From contig JAHEWK010000007.1 of assembly GCA_020740775.1 (NCBI GenBank), forward strand, positions 1,364,001 to 1,428,000: a stretch of 64,000 nt of DNA, read 5' to 3'. The notes beneath the pieces are model-generated. The model was given only the letters and a program-made list of their open reading frames with translations. It ran no database searches and was not told where the DNA came from. Source of the stretch: Ilyonectria destructans (lineage: Eukaryota; Ascomycota; Sordariomycetes; Hypocreales; Nectriaceae). A program made the translations under genes and the position numbers. Within the stretch, counting starts at the first letter, position 1. Each line of letters opens with the position of its first letter. Of this stretch, positions 1 through 10,559 are shown one piece after another.

Positions 1-1949
1 CTCGAGGAACTGAACGGAGGACTCGAATTGCTCCCTGTCGTTTCGGCAATCCTTACCGTCTAATAAACTAGAGATGGCAAGAACAGTGGCGGCGGAGAAT
101 AGATACTGAGTGTAGAAGTAGTCAAAGGTGGCGAATGATCCGTCGATCCAGCACTCGATGAGAAGGCGGCAGGAATGTCGAGCGCATCTCACACACGCCT
201 CGGCCAAGGTCATTGCAGAAGCTGGCACCTGTGGCTCTGAGATTGGTTGAGTATCCCAGGTAGCTACATGTGTCCGGAGCACATGGAGTAGGATAGGTCG
301 CGTCGCGCTAATCACACACTGGATATTGTAAGAATGCGAACAAATGACGAAGTCAGGCAGGGCTTACCTGGTTAAAGTAAAGGTGTAGTGAGAGTGGCTT
401 TGGGCTCGGATCAACGTTGTGGTCCTTGGGGTCGATGTGCAGGTGATCTGGCAATTCCTCGACCCAATTGCGAAGATCTTTCAACGCTTCCTGGACCCGC
501 TGGGATAATGAAGTCTCCTGAGGGTTTCTGTTATAAATAGAATAACCAATTCGCCCAGCTAGCCGTGCCAGCCGGACACTGGCTACGAGATAGGCCGCGT
601 CCTTGAAGTCATCCTGGTTACTTGCCAGCACAGGGTCCGACGGAAGATCGACCTCAATGAACTCATCCTGTATGGCGACGGGATGCCCAAGCCTAGAAGC
701 CCACATGCGATCAAAGCTGTAGGCGGTCCACCAAACCCGATTTCGGTGCTCTCTCACACTCGGGTCGCTGAGCTGGGATTCGGGGACGTTGAGATGCAAG
801 CCCATGATGACGGACAGTCGCACAGAAGATCCGGCCAATGCGTACGCCGTGTAGCGACGGTTCAATGCAAGTGAGTAGAAAGACTGCGAATAAATGATTA
901 GTTGATACGACAAGGCATTGCGGGGAACATACGAGCAGCAGTCTAATCTCGACGGCGTCGATCCTCGGACGCTCGCTAATGATTCGCAAAACCCGCGTCG
1001 CTCTTGCAAAGTATCCCATCCCCGGGAAATTCGATTCTGCCGCCGCGGTCCTGGTTGAATACATCTCGCCGATCGCAAACAGCGCCCACAGTTTGCTCTT
1101 TAGCAACGAGTCGCTGGAGTGTGGATTCTGGATCGTCTGCTCAAGTCCCTCCAAGATCTGACTCCTGCGGACGATATGATAGCAACGAGTAACATACTTG
1201 AGGGCGACATTGACCAAAAGTCGAGCTCGCGACGGGAACGGCCAAGGGCAGTCAATGTCCGAGAGTGCAAGCAGACGTTCATCTGTTGGATAGTTAATTC
1301 TGGGAAGATGATTGTGTCGAGCAGACGAGATGGCTTGGCGGAAGCGCGTGGCAAACGCCGCATCTGAGGCCTCTCCGATTAAAATGGGAGTATGGGGAAT
1401 GTTCATGTTGAAGAACCAGGGGTGGGTCTCCAATGAAGGCGCCTGAATGGCGGATGGAGCATCTGCATAGCTTGTTCCAGAAACGACAACTGAGACATTC
1501 TTTTGGGTGGAGTTAGTTCTCGACCTACTGCTCCCGTCACGACTGCGAAGTCGTTGATTCTCGGCAACAAGGTCGTCAATATACCTGGCTCATTAGACAA
1601 GCCGAGGAACGCGGGGAAATACCAGCTCGGAACATACTGCTGGCTGACCTTGACGAGGCGATTCTTCCGAGGATACGAACACTCGGTGGGTTTGCCCGCG
1701 TGAGTGCAGTTCTCACAGGGGGTACCTCCGGAGCATTTCACCTTCCGGGAATGGCATCTGCGGCACCTGCGACGACAATCGAGTTAGTAGAGGCTCTACG
1801 CAAACCGATCCGGCTCTCACTGACGCTGTTGATTTGGTCCTTCGCTGGGGCCCGCGGCGGCTGGGAGCTGACTGAGAGCCGAAATCATCCTTGCCGTCTG
1901 GCTCTGAGGCGGTAACTGAACCACGGGGACTGGCATTGGGCGACGTCAT
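1..1949 (-). CDS. Zn2Cys6 transcription factor with fungal-specific regulatory domain, 3' end cut by window edge
   Basis: Nuclear DNA-binding regulator. My model has exons 1949-1825, 1766-1638, 1584-933, 883-368 and 318 to beyond 1. The Zn2Cys6 cluster ACRRCHSRKVKC..C..C..C spans the first intron: exon 1 ends K-S-T-A and exon 2 opens with C-R-R-C. The donor is GTCAGT and the acceptor GCAG. Exon 3 begins with a leucine-containing linker (YIDDLVAENQRLRS). Exons 3-4 hold the fungal-specific domain (GLHLNVPES, RVWWTAYSFDRMWASRLGHP). The last visible exon reads FDYFYTQYLFSAATVLAISSL, usual near the C-terminal part of this domain. The start ATG at 1949 is followed by a Ser/Pro-rich tail. The gene is divergent from an MFS exporter starting at 2617, the classic layout of a pathway-specific regulator and its transporter, but that link is inference. 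Confidence 0.88.
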
Positions 1950-2616
1950 TGCCGGCGGCGAGTTTGCCAGCGCCTATATGGGTGGAGGAGAGGGACGGTG
2001 AGGTGATGTATTGGCCGGGGAAACGGAGCCCAGATACGAAAACTGGAGCTGGAACACGCTGGTCGTGTGACCGTTTTGCTGTGTCTCAGAGATCTGCGAA
2101 TGCGGCGTGCGGTCTTGTGCCGATTGGATCCTTGTCTACTGCGTAATACGAGCATCGGTGCAGAGTTCTTGTGCCTTTGGCCGACGTCGTCGGTCAAGAC
2201 GGCCCGTTGACCGTGATGACTCAGCTCGGATTCCTCCGATCCGGCAAAGTCCCTTTTTCGCCGAGCCAATGGCCCTTGCGCCTCGGTTACTTCCAGACAT
2301 TCTAGTCGGCTTCATGACTCGGGCTCCGGGAATAACCTCTTTTTGGAGTCACAATGTCGGGTTTTGCGCCCGACTTCGCAACATTACCAACTGCGGTCCC
2401 ACTTAACGTTCGTCACGATGCTAAACGAGAAAAATTCATTTGCTCTTCGCGGGAGGGTTGTTAATATATATGTACTGGTGCCGGTTACGAAGCCGCTTAT
2501 CATACTTTGTGCTCCATCCTTAACCTCGGCGTTGATGTAGTCGGCACGAACTATTCCTCAACTTCTCCTCTAGCCCCGCACCTACTTTATCCGATCCCTC
2601 CCCGACCGATTTAAGT
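1950..2616. other. Shared divergent promoter region
   Basis: This stretch separates the divergent Zn2Cys6 regulator and the MFS exporter. It has no convincing coding frame. It is the likely bidirectional promoter; no specific operator could be assigned by eye. Confidence 0.5.
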
Positions 2617-4245
2617 ATGGCGGGTGAACCAAAAAGCGCCGGACTGGCATCACCGGCGTCGCAGCTGGAACCACTTCCTCCGGTGGGAGCCATCGATGAT
2701 GAAGCGATTGAACTCCCCTCTTGGCGGAAATGGGTAATTCTCTTCGTTGTCTGCTGGATGCCGCTCCCAATGACATTTTGGAGCACGGCAATCATGCCGG
2801 CGACGAACGAGATTGCGTCCGGCTTTGGCGTCAGCACAACGAGTATTAACACGGCCAACGCCGGCGTCTTCGTTGCCATGGCACTCTCGGGGTTGATATG
2901 GTTGCCCATTAGCACCATCATTGGCCGTCGAACTACATACCTCGTTGCCAATGTTGTTTTATGCTCGTGTTCTATTGGGGCGTCCCTGTCCCCCGATTTG
3001 GCCTGTTTTGCGGTCTTGTGGTTCATCGGTGGAACAACTGGGCCGTTCTTCCTGGTTGCTGGACAAACAATTCTAGCCGACATTTTCGAACCTGTAAGTT
3101 TCCCACGTCATTTTTGTTTCTCATGTGGGTCTAATATATTACTAGACAGTCCGTGGCACTGCAGTGGGTTTCTTCCTCGGCAGTTGCGTTAGTGCAAACT
3201 CGATCGGTGAGTAGCAAATTAACCATAACGCCAAACCCTACTAACCAGATCCTAGCACCCTTGGTGGGAAGTATCATAGCTACCTTTACCAGCTGGAGAG
3301 TCATCTATGCCGTTGAGGCTGGCATGTCGATGGTCGGTCTGATTCTCGCTTACTTCTTCGTTCCAAGAGCGAGTGAAATTGGGAACCCCAAAACAATTGA
3401 GACCCCTCCACAGACCAAGAAAGAAATCATCGGGGCCTTTAACCCGATGGTTGTCTTTTGCCAATTCACCTACCCCAGGATTCTTCTCGCTGTACGTACT
3501 ACCTAACAAGCACAAGCGAAGTTATTCTAACTCATATCAGAACATCGCCTGTGGATTGTTGTCATTCAACCAGTACGGCCTCCTCAGTTCTGTGCGACAC
3601 ATCATCAACCCTCGTTTTGGTCTCAGCTCTCCGCTGGAAAGCGGATTGTTCTACTTAGCCCCGGGCGCTGGCTTTCTGATCGGTAGCACGCTTGGGGGTA
3701 AGCTATCTGATCAGATCGTGAAGGTTTACATTCGCAAACGAAATGGTCTGCGACTGCCGGAGGATCGATTGAACAGCAGCCTTCCGGCCATCCTTGTGGT
3801 GTTGCCTTTTGGTACCCTCCTTTATGGATGGAGTGTGAAAAATGAAGTGGGTGGTATGGCTTTGCCCATAGTAGCATCGTTCATCCAGGGAGTTGGACTG
3901 ATGGCTTCATTCAGCGCCCTAAACACCTATGCAGCTGGTAAGCTTTCACTCTTGGATATCTGGAAATCGTTGCTAATTCCACAACAGAAGCTCGACCTGC
4001 ACACAGAACTGCAGTCATAAGCGGTAAATACGTTATGCAGTACAGCTTTGCCGCTGGAAGTGTCGGTGGCGTCGTGCCGATGATCGACGGCATCGGGGTA
4101 GGTTGGGCCGTTACAATTTGTAAGTTCTTGAGGCAGAAAAAATCACAAGCGCACTTACTAACATGATATAGCGGCCGCGGCAGCATTTATTGCGGGCATT
4201 ATGGTGTTTTTAATTGCTCGAATGAGCAAAAATTGGAAGCATTGA
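2617..4245 (+). CDS. MFS drug/metabolite exporter (DHA1-like)
   Basis: Integral membrane transporter of the major facilitator superfamily, probably a proton antiporter exporting a small molecule. Exons 2617-3093, 3146-3206, 3256-3491, 3541-3937, 3988-4119 and 4172-4245 give 458 residues, a normal length for a 12-helix MFS protein. A soluble N-terminus of about 45 residues precedes the first helix (WVILFVVCWMPLP). A motif-A-like turn (PISTIIGRRTTYL) lies between helices 2 and 3, and TVRGTAVGFFLGS follows helix 4. The second half reads FYLAPGAGFLIGSTLGGKLSDQ. All five introns are GT-AG and about 49-52 nt long. The neighbour is the divergent Zn2Cys6 gene, which may regulate it. The substrate cannot be told from sequence. 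Confidence 0.9.
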
Positions 4246-5121
4246 TACGACAAAGCAACAGAGCGATGGACTTTTACGATACAAAATTGGGCTGTTATGA
4301 AATCGGGTCGGTGTATGGGTCGGCGACAAAAATAGCATAGCAACGGCGTTGGGGTTCTCTTGCATACACGGATGGAAAACTCGCCGGATGGGTTGGGAAA
4401 TAAAGTAACGATAATAGAATGGAACATTGAAGTTAGACAGTTAGATTGATCCACGTAATAATAATTGGCATCATTAATTGGTCAAGAAGAGGCTGTGCGT
4501 GGGTGCTCAGTGTATTAACGTAAGCTAATTCTGCCCCATTTGCTTTATCTAGGTGAGCCGAGCATGGCAGCAGCGCCTGTGACGTCCTTAAGAACCTGAT
4601 CTCAACCACCTGCGTCTGTTGTATCAAGAGGTTAGGGTGCCTTAGTACACACATACCCAGAGGGGGGACTAGAAGCTCAACAGTAAAAAGAAAACACCAA
4701 CAATAGTATCAACAATACAGACTATATACCCAGTCCATTGAAAGGTCAACAGTTACTCAAACAGACTAAGGTTTCTAGTCCAACTGGTTATCTTTCCCAA
4801 TACCTCAATAAGCTGCAGGAACAGCTACATCACGAGGTGGTGTTGGTCAACTCGCAGCTAAAGAATTGACACAAGAACCTAAAGGAACCCAGTTGCCTCC
4901 GACAGCGGCTGCGAAGCTGGAACGATGGATGTTGCGGAGGAGGTTATGTGCTTGGTGGTTAGAAGAGGCAAAAGACTGTAATTAGGTTCACGATCAATAG
5001 ACCAAGTCCCTCATCACACTCGTGCAAGAACGTGACTGTACAGAATTTGAAACAGTAGTCAGAACAGTGATTTCAACAATGGCGTCTGTTGTATAAACGT
5101 GGAAGAAAGACATGCTGCATT
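4246..5121. other. Intergenic between convergent genes, no gene seen
   Basis: This is the 3' flank of the MFS gene and of the minus-strand bZIP gene. Short frames here lack any recognisable protein character. No repeat or RNA gene was recognised. Confidence 0.5.
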
Positions 5122-6393
5122 TTAGCCATGTTCGACTCCTCTCAGTGAGCGCCACCATGTACTTTGCTTCCAGAAAGGGCTATCCTTGCCCCCAACTACC
5201 ATGCACCACTTCTGCAAGAACCACGGTGTTGCCTCCCAGCTTCTCATATCCCAGGGCTGGTAGCTGGTGCAAGCGGATGAGCCTTCTTGCCCTGATCGAT
5301 CTTGTTGCCAGATTATAAGCCCACCTCGATGATAGATGTCGAATTTGAGTTCCCACATGTTAAAAGTCTCCGGCATCACGGCAACTAACATAATGGCCCT
5401 CTCGCGAAGAAAAGGTAGCGGAATGAGATCTAAGCTGGCATCGTGCGGGATAAGGATTTGGGCCAATGTCGGACGGAGGTGCACCGGGATGGTCCGATTG
5501 CAGGAGCTGGGTGTGACCCTTGCAATAGCTGATGCAATCAAAGCTTCCGGGTCGTTTTGAGGCGAGGCAAGAGGTTCATAGAACGGCGAGATATAGTCAC
5601 CGCGACATTCGGCCAGCCTGGCCAGATCGTAGTCGAGTGAGAGAGCGTTTTCGAAGACGGCAGAGACGATGAAGGTTGGTACGAGTCGTAGAGACTTTCG
5701 ATTAAGGCATGGTAGCAACGGCGATACTTCGGAAGATGTAGTGCCGGAGAGAGATAATGCTCCAGCATCCGAGGATGTGACATCGGTCGCCCAGACATCA
5801 TCATTAGTTGTGGTTGCTGGGCAGTGGCCGCTTGACCCGGCCAAGAGCTGCGCAGCGCAAAATGAGATTAAATCGCCACCGGGGTAAGTCAGGTCCACCA
5901 AAGGCTGTAATTGAATTGAAGTCAACGCTTTGGACTGGACACTGAGCTCTGTACAGCGGCCGTTCAGATTAGGTCCCGGCGAGGGCCGCAAGTTGGCCCG
6001 ATTGGTGTCTTGCCGTTGGCCATTGGACTGACAGGTAAGGGCCAGATTTGTTGGCGGCCCAGCTTCCCCTGTGATATCACTTTGACCTTCGACCCGAAAT
6101 TGACAAATATCAGTTCCGGTTTCTTCACGTGGTCGCAACACTGGCAGTTTATTGTCCCATTTCCGGTTATCAGCTCGGAGTGTCTGCCGGCGTTCCCGCT
6201 GTCGTTGCCCTTTGGACTGCTTAGCAAGTAACAATACACGGTTGGGACTTGGGATCTCACTGTACGCCTTTTGGGCGACGCGATTTTGTTCCTTTCGAGC
6301 GGCAGTCATGACTCGTTTGGGAGGCCGTCTGGCATCCTTGGTCGAGCTTGTGGGCTGTCCCGCAGACTCCGCCTCTGTCTCGCGGTCCGACAT
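5122..6393 (-). CDS. bZIP transcription factor, DUF3425 family
   Basis: Nuclear regulator with an N-terminal basic leucine zipper and a C-terminal DUF3425 domain. I start it at ATG 6393 (M-S-D-R-E-T) because the in-frame sequence upstream does not look like protein. A 51-nt intron at 6260-6210 (GTGAG...AAAG, internal CTAAG) stays in frame when unspliced. Removing it turns the basic region into KEQNRVAQKAYRQRQRERR, with the invariant Asn and the Arg eight residues later. Unspliced, that Arg is Ser. The spliced product is 406 residues. The C-terminal part has IPHDASLDLIPLPFLRERAI and QPWDMRSWEATPWFLQKW, typical of DUF3425. It is divergent from the NmrA-like gene at 6942; NmrA proteins are known corepressor-type partners of fungal regulators. 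Confidence 0.82.
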   Translation of the reverse strand: MSDRETEAESAGQPTSSTKDARRPPKRVMTAARKEQNRVAQKAYSEIPSPNRVLLLAKQSKGQRQRERRQTLRADNRKWDNKLPVLRPREETGTDICQFRVEGQSDITGEAGPPTNLALTCQSNGQRQDTNRANLRPSPGPNLNGRCTELSVQSKALTSIQLQPLVDLTYPGGDLISFCAAQLLAGSSGHCPATTTNDDVWATDVTSSDAGALSLSGTTSSEVSPLLPCLNRKSLRLVPTFIVSAVFENALSLDYDLARLAECRGDYISPFYEPLASPQNDPEALIASAIARVTPSSCNRTIPVHLRPTLAQILIPHDASLDLIPLPFLRERAIMLVAVMPETFNMWELKFDIYHRGGLIIWQQDRSGQEGSSACTSYQPWDMRSWEATPWFLQKWCMVVGGKDSPFWKQSTWWRSLRGVEHG

Positions 6394-6583
6394 GGTTCTG
6401 TGTACACAACGATGATGGAATATGAGATGGCAAGAAGATAACTGGGTAAGCCTGTGTTGTCGGGACTTCGGAATTTGCATGAGGCGTGATGTTGAATAAG
6501 CAGCCTCACAAGGAGCCGCTTTGAGGTGACGTGCCCACATTAATCCCGTAATCACCAAAGTCCGCCAACCCAAAGGCGGAGCT

Positions 6584-6661
6584 GGCTTACGCCCGAGCCG
6601 GGATAGCGGCGTTGGCTTACGGCTTGAGGGCCAATCACAACGAGCAAAAGGCGTAAGCCAA
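6584..6661. promoter_or_regulatory. Repeated GGCTTACG(C) elements, two direct and one inverted
   Basis: The shared upstream region of the bZIP and NmrA genes carries TGGCTTACGCC (6583-6593), TTGGCTTACGG (6612-6622) and the inverse GGCGTAAGCCAA (6650-6661). Spacing is about 28-39 bp. Three copies of an 8-10-bp word within 80 bp of a bidirectional promoter suggest an operator. TTACG resembles a half site of Yap/bZIP binding sequences, so autoregulation by the neighbouring bZIP is a reasonable but untested idea. Confidence 0.45.
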
Positions 6662-6792
6662 GTGTTCCTTCAATTGCGACTTCATCACGAGTTGTTAGAT
6701 GTGATTATTGATGAAGTGTTAGGAAACAGGTTGTACCATTACAATGGCAGTAACTGTGCGGACCTGTAGAATGAAGACTACACAAGAACTGG

Positions 6793-6800
6793 CTATAAAT
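6793..6800 (+). promoter_or_regulatory. TATA-like box of the NmrA-like gene
   Basis: CTATAAAT lies about 145 bp before the NmrA-like ATG at 6942, in a region that then turns CA-rich as is common for fungal 5' leaders. Confidence 0.4.
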
Positions 6801-6941
6801 GCTGTTTTCCCACCCAGCTATCCGTAGAAGGCAGTATCAACATTCGACCCCATCATCAAGCAGTAAAGCACTTAACACCCAACACGTCAACAACACTTGC
6901 CACCTAAGAACAATTCTTATCAGCATCCAAACAAAAACACA

Positions 6942-7298
6942 ATGGCCCCTTCAAAGATCATTGCAATCGTCGGCGCGACGGGAAATCAAGGCTCCTCTGT
7001 CGCCAAGGTCTTTCTGAACCTTCCCGGCTGGAATGTCCGCTGCGTCACTCGCCAGCCAAACTCGGACAAGGCGAAAGCTCTCGGCGCACTTGGCGCCGAC
7101 CTTGTCCAAGCCGACCTCAAGGATATTGACACGCTCTCACGCGCCTTCCAAGGTGTCAATGCCATCTTTGTCAACACGAGCTTCGTGGAAATTACCCAGG
7201 CCGCCCTGGAGGCTGGCAAAGATCAAACCACCGGTTCTCGCATCGCATATGACGAGGAGTTACAGTATGCCAAAAATGCAGCCATTGCCGCTTCCAAG
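6942..7298 (+). pseudogene. NmrA-like NAD(P)-binding protein, 5' exon, split by a 21-kb insertion
   Basis: This is the N-terminal 119 residues of an NmrA-family protein, a Rossmann-fold dinucleotide-binding sensor related to atypical short-chain dehydrogenases. The glycine-rich motif IAIVGATGNQGSSV binds NAD(P). It is followed by NVRCVTRQPNSDKAKAL and GADLVQADLKD, the usual beta2 and beta3 signatures. The exon ends at AASK, where a GTAGGT donor begins. The intron runs into the left copy of a 22-bp repeat at 7336-7357, after which unrelated DNA starts. Without a nearby acceptor, transcripts would read to a stop at 7356-7358. The rest of the protein resumes at 28328. Confidence 0.85.
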
Positions 7299-7335
7299 GT
7301 AGGTTCTTCCATTGGGTTTCGCTCATTTAGAATTG

Positions 7336-7357
7336 CACCCCCCCTCCCGCGTAGGTA
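7336..7357 (+). repeat. Left copy of 22-bp direct repeat flanking the insertion
   Basis: A 22-bp sequence begins CACCCCCCCTCCC and ends GCGTAGGTA. It is identical to 28304-28325. It lies inside the NmrA intron and marks the left boundary of the insertion. It reads as a target-site duplication or recombination site. Confidence 0.8.
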
Positions 7358-7967
7358 GTGTTCATCCACATCTTTGTAGATCTTGTATTATTAACTGTGG
7401 CTTAACCCGACATGAGACACTCTGGTGACTGCACATCTGAACGGCGCTCCCTTATTAAATCTTCACAATCTGCACCAGATCCCTTCTTAATTATTCATAG
7501 TCACATAATGCCTCCCTAGAAACATCCAGCTATCTTTAAATTAATATTAAATTTTATTAAATATTTAAGTGAATATTCCCAAGATTGCAGAGACTTGTTT
7601 TTCACTCTTCATTATCACCAGTATTAAATTGATCTCCAACATATTAACCAGTTGCCACTATTTTGCGCAGCAATGATTCACCACACTCCAGTTGCCAGCC
7701 TCCACTACACCTCAAGTTAACAGCTGGCCTCCTCTAAACTTCAACTCAGCACCACACTCACACTTGACTTCTGTGTTTCAACATCATCAGAACTTCAACG
7801 CATCACACCACAGCCGCCCATTTCCCGCCAATATCACTTCTAGGGAGTGCGCATTAATCTGCAACACCTCCTTCTCTCATAATATCATTTTTTCCCCCTC
7901 CTCTTTTCCGCTGTCGCCTCTACAGCTACGATTATCCCAGCTACCCGAAAACGCGAACCTCCAAGAC
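7358..7967. other. Left end of insertion, non-coding
   Basis: AT-rich at 7530-7600, then CA/CT-rich up to the first ATG at 7968, like a fungal 5' leader. No gene was recognised. A frame starting at 7692 is continuous with the gene at 7968, but its first 90 residues look like untranslated leader. Confidence 0.4.
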
Positions 7968-8610
7968 ATGGCGCCCGACAAGAGCTACGTCACGCGGGAC
8001 GATGGGATGTTCAGATCTTTCGATCGAGCTTGCAAGAGGGCCATCGATTCCGGTGATCACAAGAATGATGGCCCAACCACCACACAGCTCGCTGGTGCTT
8101 TGATGGGCCGCCCTGGTTTCAACGAGGAGAAGCTTGGGAAGAATTGGAAGATCTTTGCCGCTACCTATCCAACTCATGCAACCATCATCCGCCGCGGTGC
8201 CGCCGAGCTTAGAGCGTCTGCAAACGAACCTCTCAAACCTGACCTCCCTGCGGGAGCGAGAACGGCGACAAAGTACCTCCTTATATCAAACCCAGATTAC
8301 AAGGAGGGACTGACTCTTGCGTCCAAGAACGGGACGGAGACTGCCTCAAAGGTCAATGCCACTCGCAGCATGAAAAGAAAGGCAGACAGCCGTATGTTTA
8401 CTTGCCCTCTTGTCTAAATCTGAATCTAATGTTTTCATTACAGTCGACATACCCGACCCGCTCCCTTCGTTTATGCCCAAGCACAAACAACGCGTTTCAA
8501 AGAAGGCGACGCTCGATGCCGATGAAGATGGTAAAGCGGCGGTTGAGGATGTTGATCTGGACAAGAGCGAACTGGCCAATGGCGAAACATCCATTGACAC
8601 CGTTTTGTAG
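7968..8610 (+). CDS. Element protein with the shared 'SF-RACK / AGALMG' domain (short paralog)
   Basis: Unrecognised protein of 196 residues. Exons are 7968-8391 and 8444-8610, with intron GTATGT...TTACAG containing TCTAAAT. The core (about residues 3-110) has DGMFRSFDRACK, TQLAGALMGRPGF, WKIFAA, HATIIRRGAAELR and KYLLISNPDYKEGL. A related core is found in the protein at 13173-14270, so the two are paralogs within the insertion. The C-terminal tail is acidic and Lys-rich (RKADS, KHKQRVSKKA, DEDGK), suggesting a nuclear, disordered tail. The start MAPDK resembles the MAP starts of three other element genes. Function is unknown; DNA or chromatin binding is only a guess from the charge pattern. 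Confidence 0.7.
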
Positions 8611-9123
8611 TCTGTTTATGAACTCTAAGATTTCATGACAAACCCCAACGATTCGTTTACAGTGGACGGTGAACAGGAAATCTTTCTTGGCGATTAATGG
8701 GATTCTTATGACTGCAGAATCTACCCAAGACGTCCAAAAGAAAAAGAAGATTGAGCAGTATAACTGGAGTGTGTTGTCTGGGGTGGGATTAGGCAGCTGG
8801 AGTATAGCATATCACTCCGACAAATTACTTGCTTTTAATTTTTGGCGTTCACAATACAGAGAGTGGCTATATGTGCATCCCATATTATCCCGATAAATCA
8901 CTTGCTTTGTCTTTCTGGTGTTCACAGTGGCTGCCATAGCTTTATATACACCCCAAATCTTCCCGACAAATCATTTTTATATTATTTTTGGAATTCACAG
9001 TGGAAATTATGCACTTTATTTACCTTCCATTGAATGTTTCTGTTTAGAGGTGGCACTCAGAACGGCAGGCACTCGTTCATAATCGCACCTTCCTTCCCCA
9101 GCAGCAGCCACACGACACCCAAC
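8611..9123. repeat. Spacer with three degenerate ~72-bp repeats
   Basis: Between 8816 and 9005 the words CCGACAAATTACTTG, CCGATAAATCACTTG and CCGACAAATCATTTT recur about every 72 bp. Each is followed by TTTTGG/TCTGG and GTTCACA or ATTCACA. The array lies just before a C2H2 protein gene. No other gene was seen. Confidence 0.5.
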
Positions 9124-9997
9124 ATGGCTCCTTCCCACTGCAGAGCAATGTTATGGCATCTTTTTTCGTTCACCCTCAGACACAAACTTGGTGTCGCAAT
9201 CATCACCATCATCTTCATCGACATGGATTCGGTGTCGCATACATCCAATGCGCTGGTCACCTTTGACACGACCAAAGAAATTTTGTGGCCAGAGGTTCTG
9301 CCCCCCATTCCCGATTCCCCAGTGGCCCACGATCCCCTTGCGCCTCCATGTCCTGCGGTGTCCCAGCCGCCAGTAGCTGATCTCCACTCTGATGACTGTA
9401 AGTATCCCGTCAAAGTAGATTGCTTCTTTTGTTACTAACACACGTCAAGGGATGTACTTTCAGGAAGAAGAAGATGCGCGACTCGACGCAGTGCGGGCGT
9501 TTATCCGACGGTCTCGCCAGGCGTGTGCTTACGAGCACCTCCCAAACGTGGACATCGATTGGGACATCGACTTTCCAGAGTATGCTTGCCGCGTCATTGG
9601 ATTGCCTTGCTTCGGACGCGATTTCAAAAACTCGAGTGATCTGAAGAGGCACCTGAGAAAGGGTCACCATATCGTAGGCTATTTCATTTGTATATCATTA
9701 GACATTCTGACCAGCATCTAGGTGCATAATAACCTATCAACTCCCACGCCACCGTCACCAAAGCCTAGGTGCAAGCGCAAGCTTGACATGCTTGTTGGTA
9801 TTCCAAAGACTGCAACTCCTCCACCCGAACTGCGCTACCCACTAGATATGGTGATACCAGATTCAGAAGATGATGATGGCGATGTCGAGATGGTAGATAT
9901 AGAGATACCGGATTCGCAAGATGACGGTGATTCCAGAGGTGACGATGTCGAGATGGACGTGGAATCGTGGCTGAGGTCACAGGGCAGACTCATCTAA
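9124..9997 (+). CDS. C2H2-type zinc finger protein with acidic SIM-like C-terminus
   Basis: Probable nuclear protein. Exons 9124-9397, 9450-9673 and 9722-9997 give 257 residues. A later ATG at 9223 (M-D-S-V-S-H) would drop a hydrophobic stretch (AIITIIFI) that looks out of place and may be the true start. Exon 2 ends with a finger-like segment, CRVIGLPCFGRDFK then SSDLKRHLRKGHH, with two Cys and two His in C2H2 order. Exon 3 has a basic patch (PRCKRKLD). Two hydrophobic-acidic motifs follow, DMVIPDSEDDD and EMVDIEIPDSQDD, resembling SUMO-interacting motifs with acidic flanks. Both introns are GT-AG and 48-52 nt. It lies inside the insertion and its role there is unknown. Confidence 0.6.
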
Positions 9998-10550
9998 GAT
10001 GAAAAGTAACTTATAATATGGTTCAAATTTTAGTTGAAGGATCGTATGGCGATTTATGGCATAGTGATTCGTGAATGGTGAGAGTGCGCGAGATAATTGG
10101 TTCTACCAGCCGCTGGACGCAGCATTAAATAAATACTGAGCGAGCAACTTTGACGAAATATTTTGCTCGAGCTTTGTGGAGAGGAGCGACCGGAAATTTG
10201 ATTTTTCACGGTAATCTAATATGGGTATTATACCAAGTGAACTGCTTGATGTATGATTGTGAAAATAGAAAAATGGTTCAAGCTGAGAGCACGTCTATAA
10301 AAGATCCATACCAGGGTAATTAATTACTACCTGAAATATTCAATTAGATATTCAGATTAACCGCCTGAATAATGCTTAATATAATGGATAGAGTATTAGG
10401 TCATGAAGAATACCTGTCCATTACAATCAACCATCTTGGAGTAACCAGGTCCAAGTCTGTTGTAATATCAATATATTTGTCTTGGGCCTCACATTCAACT
10501 GTGCTCGGTAGCAAGAATAAATTTGATTCTACTCTCCTTTTCTTGAAGTT
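9998..10550. other. AT-rich spacer, no gene seen
   Basis: AT-rich DNA with no open frame of protein character. It leads into the tandem array starting near 10560. Confidence 0.4.
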
Positions 10551-10559
10551 ATAAGCGGC

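Noticed and set aside
2520..3083. 187-residue minus-strand ORF
   Set aside because: Antisense shadow of the first MFS exon.
6394..6573. 60-residue N-terminal extension of the bZIP protein
   Set aside because: In frame but lacks protein character; the M-S-D-R start at 6393 gives a normal acidic N-terminus before the basic region.
8669..9033. Small plus-strand ORFs in the spacer
   Set aside because: They run through the degenerate 72-bp repeats and have no recognisable sequence.
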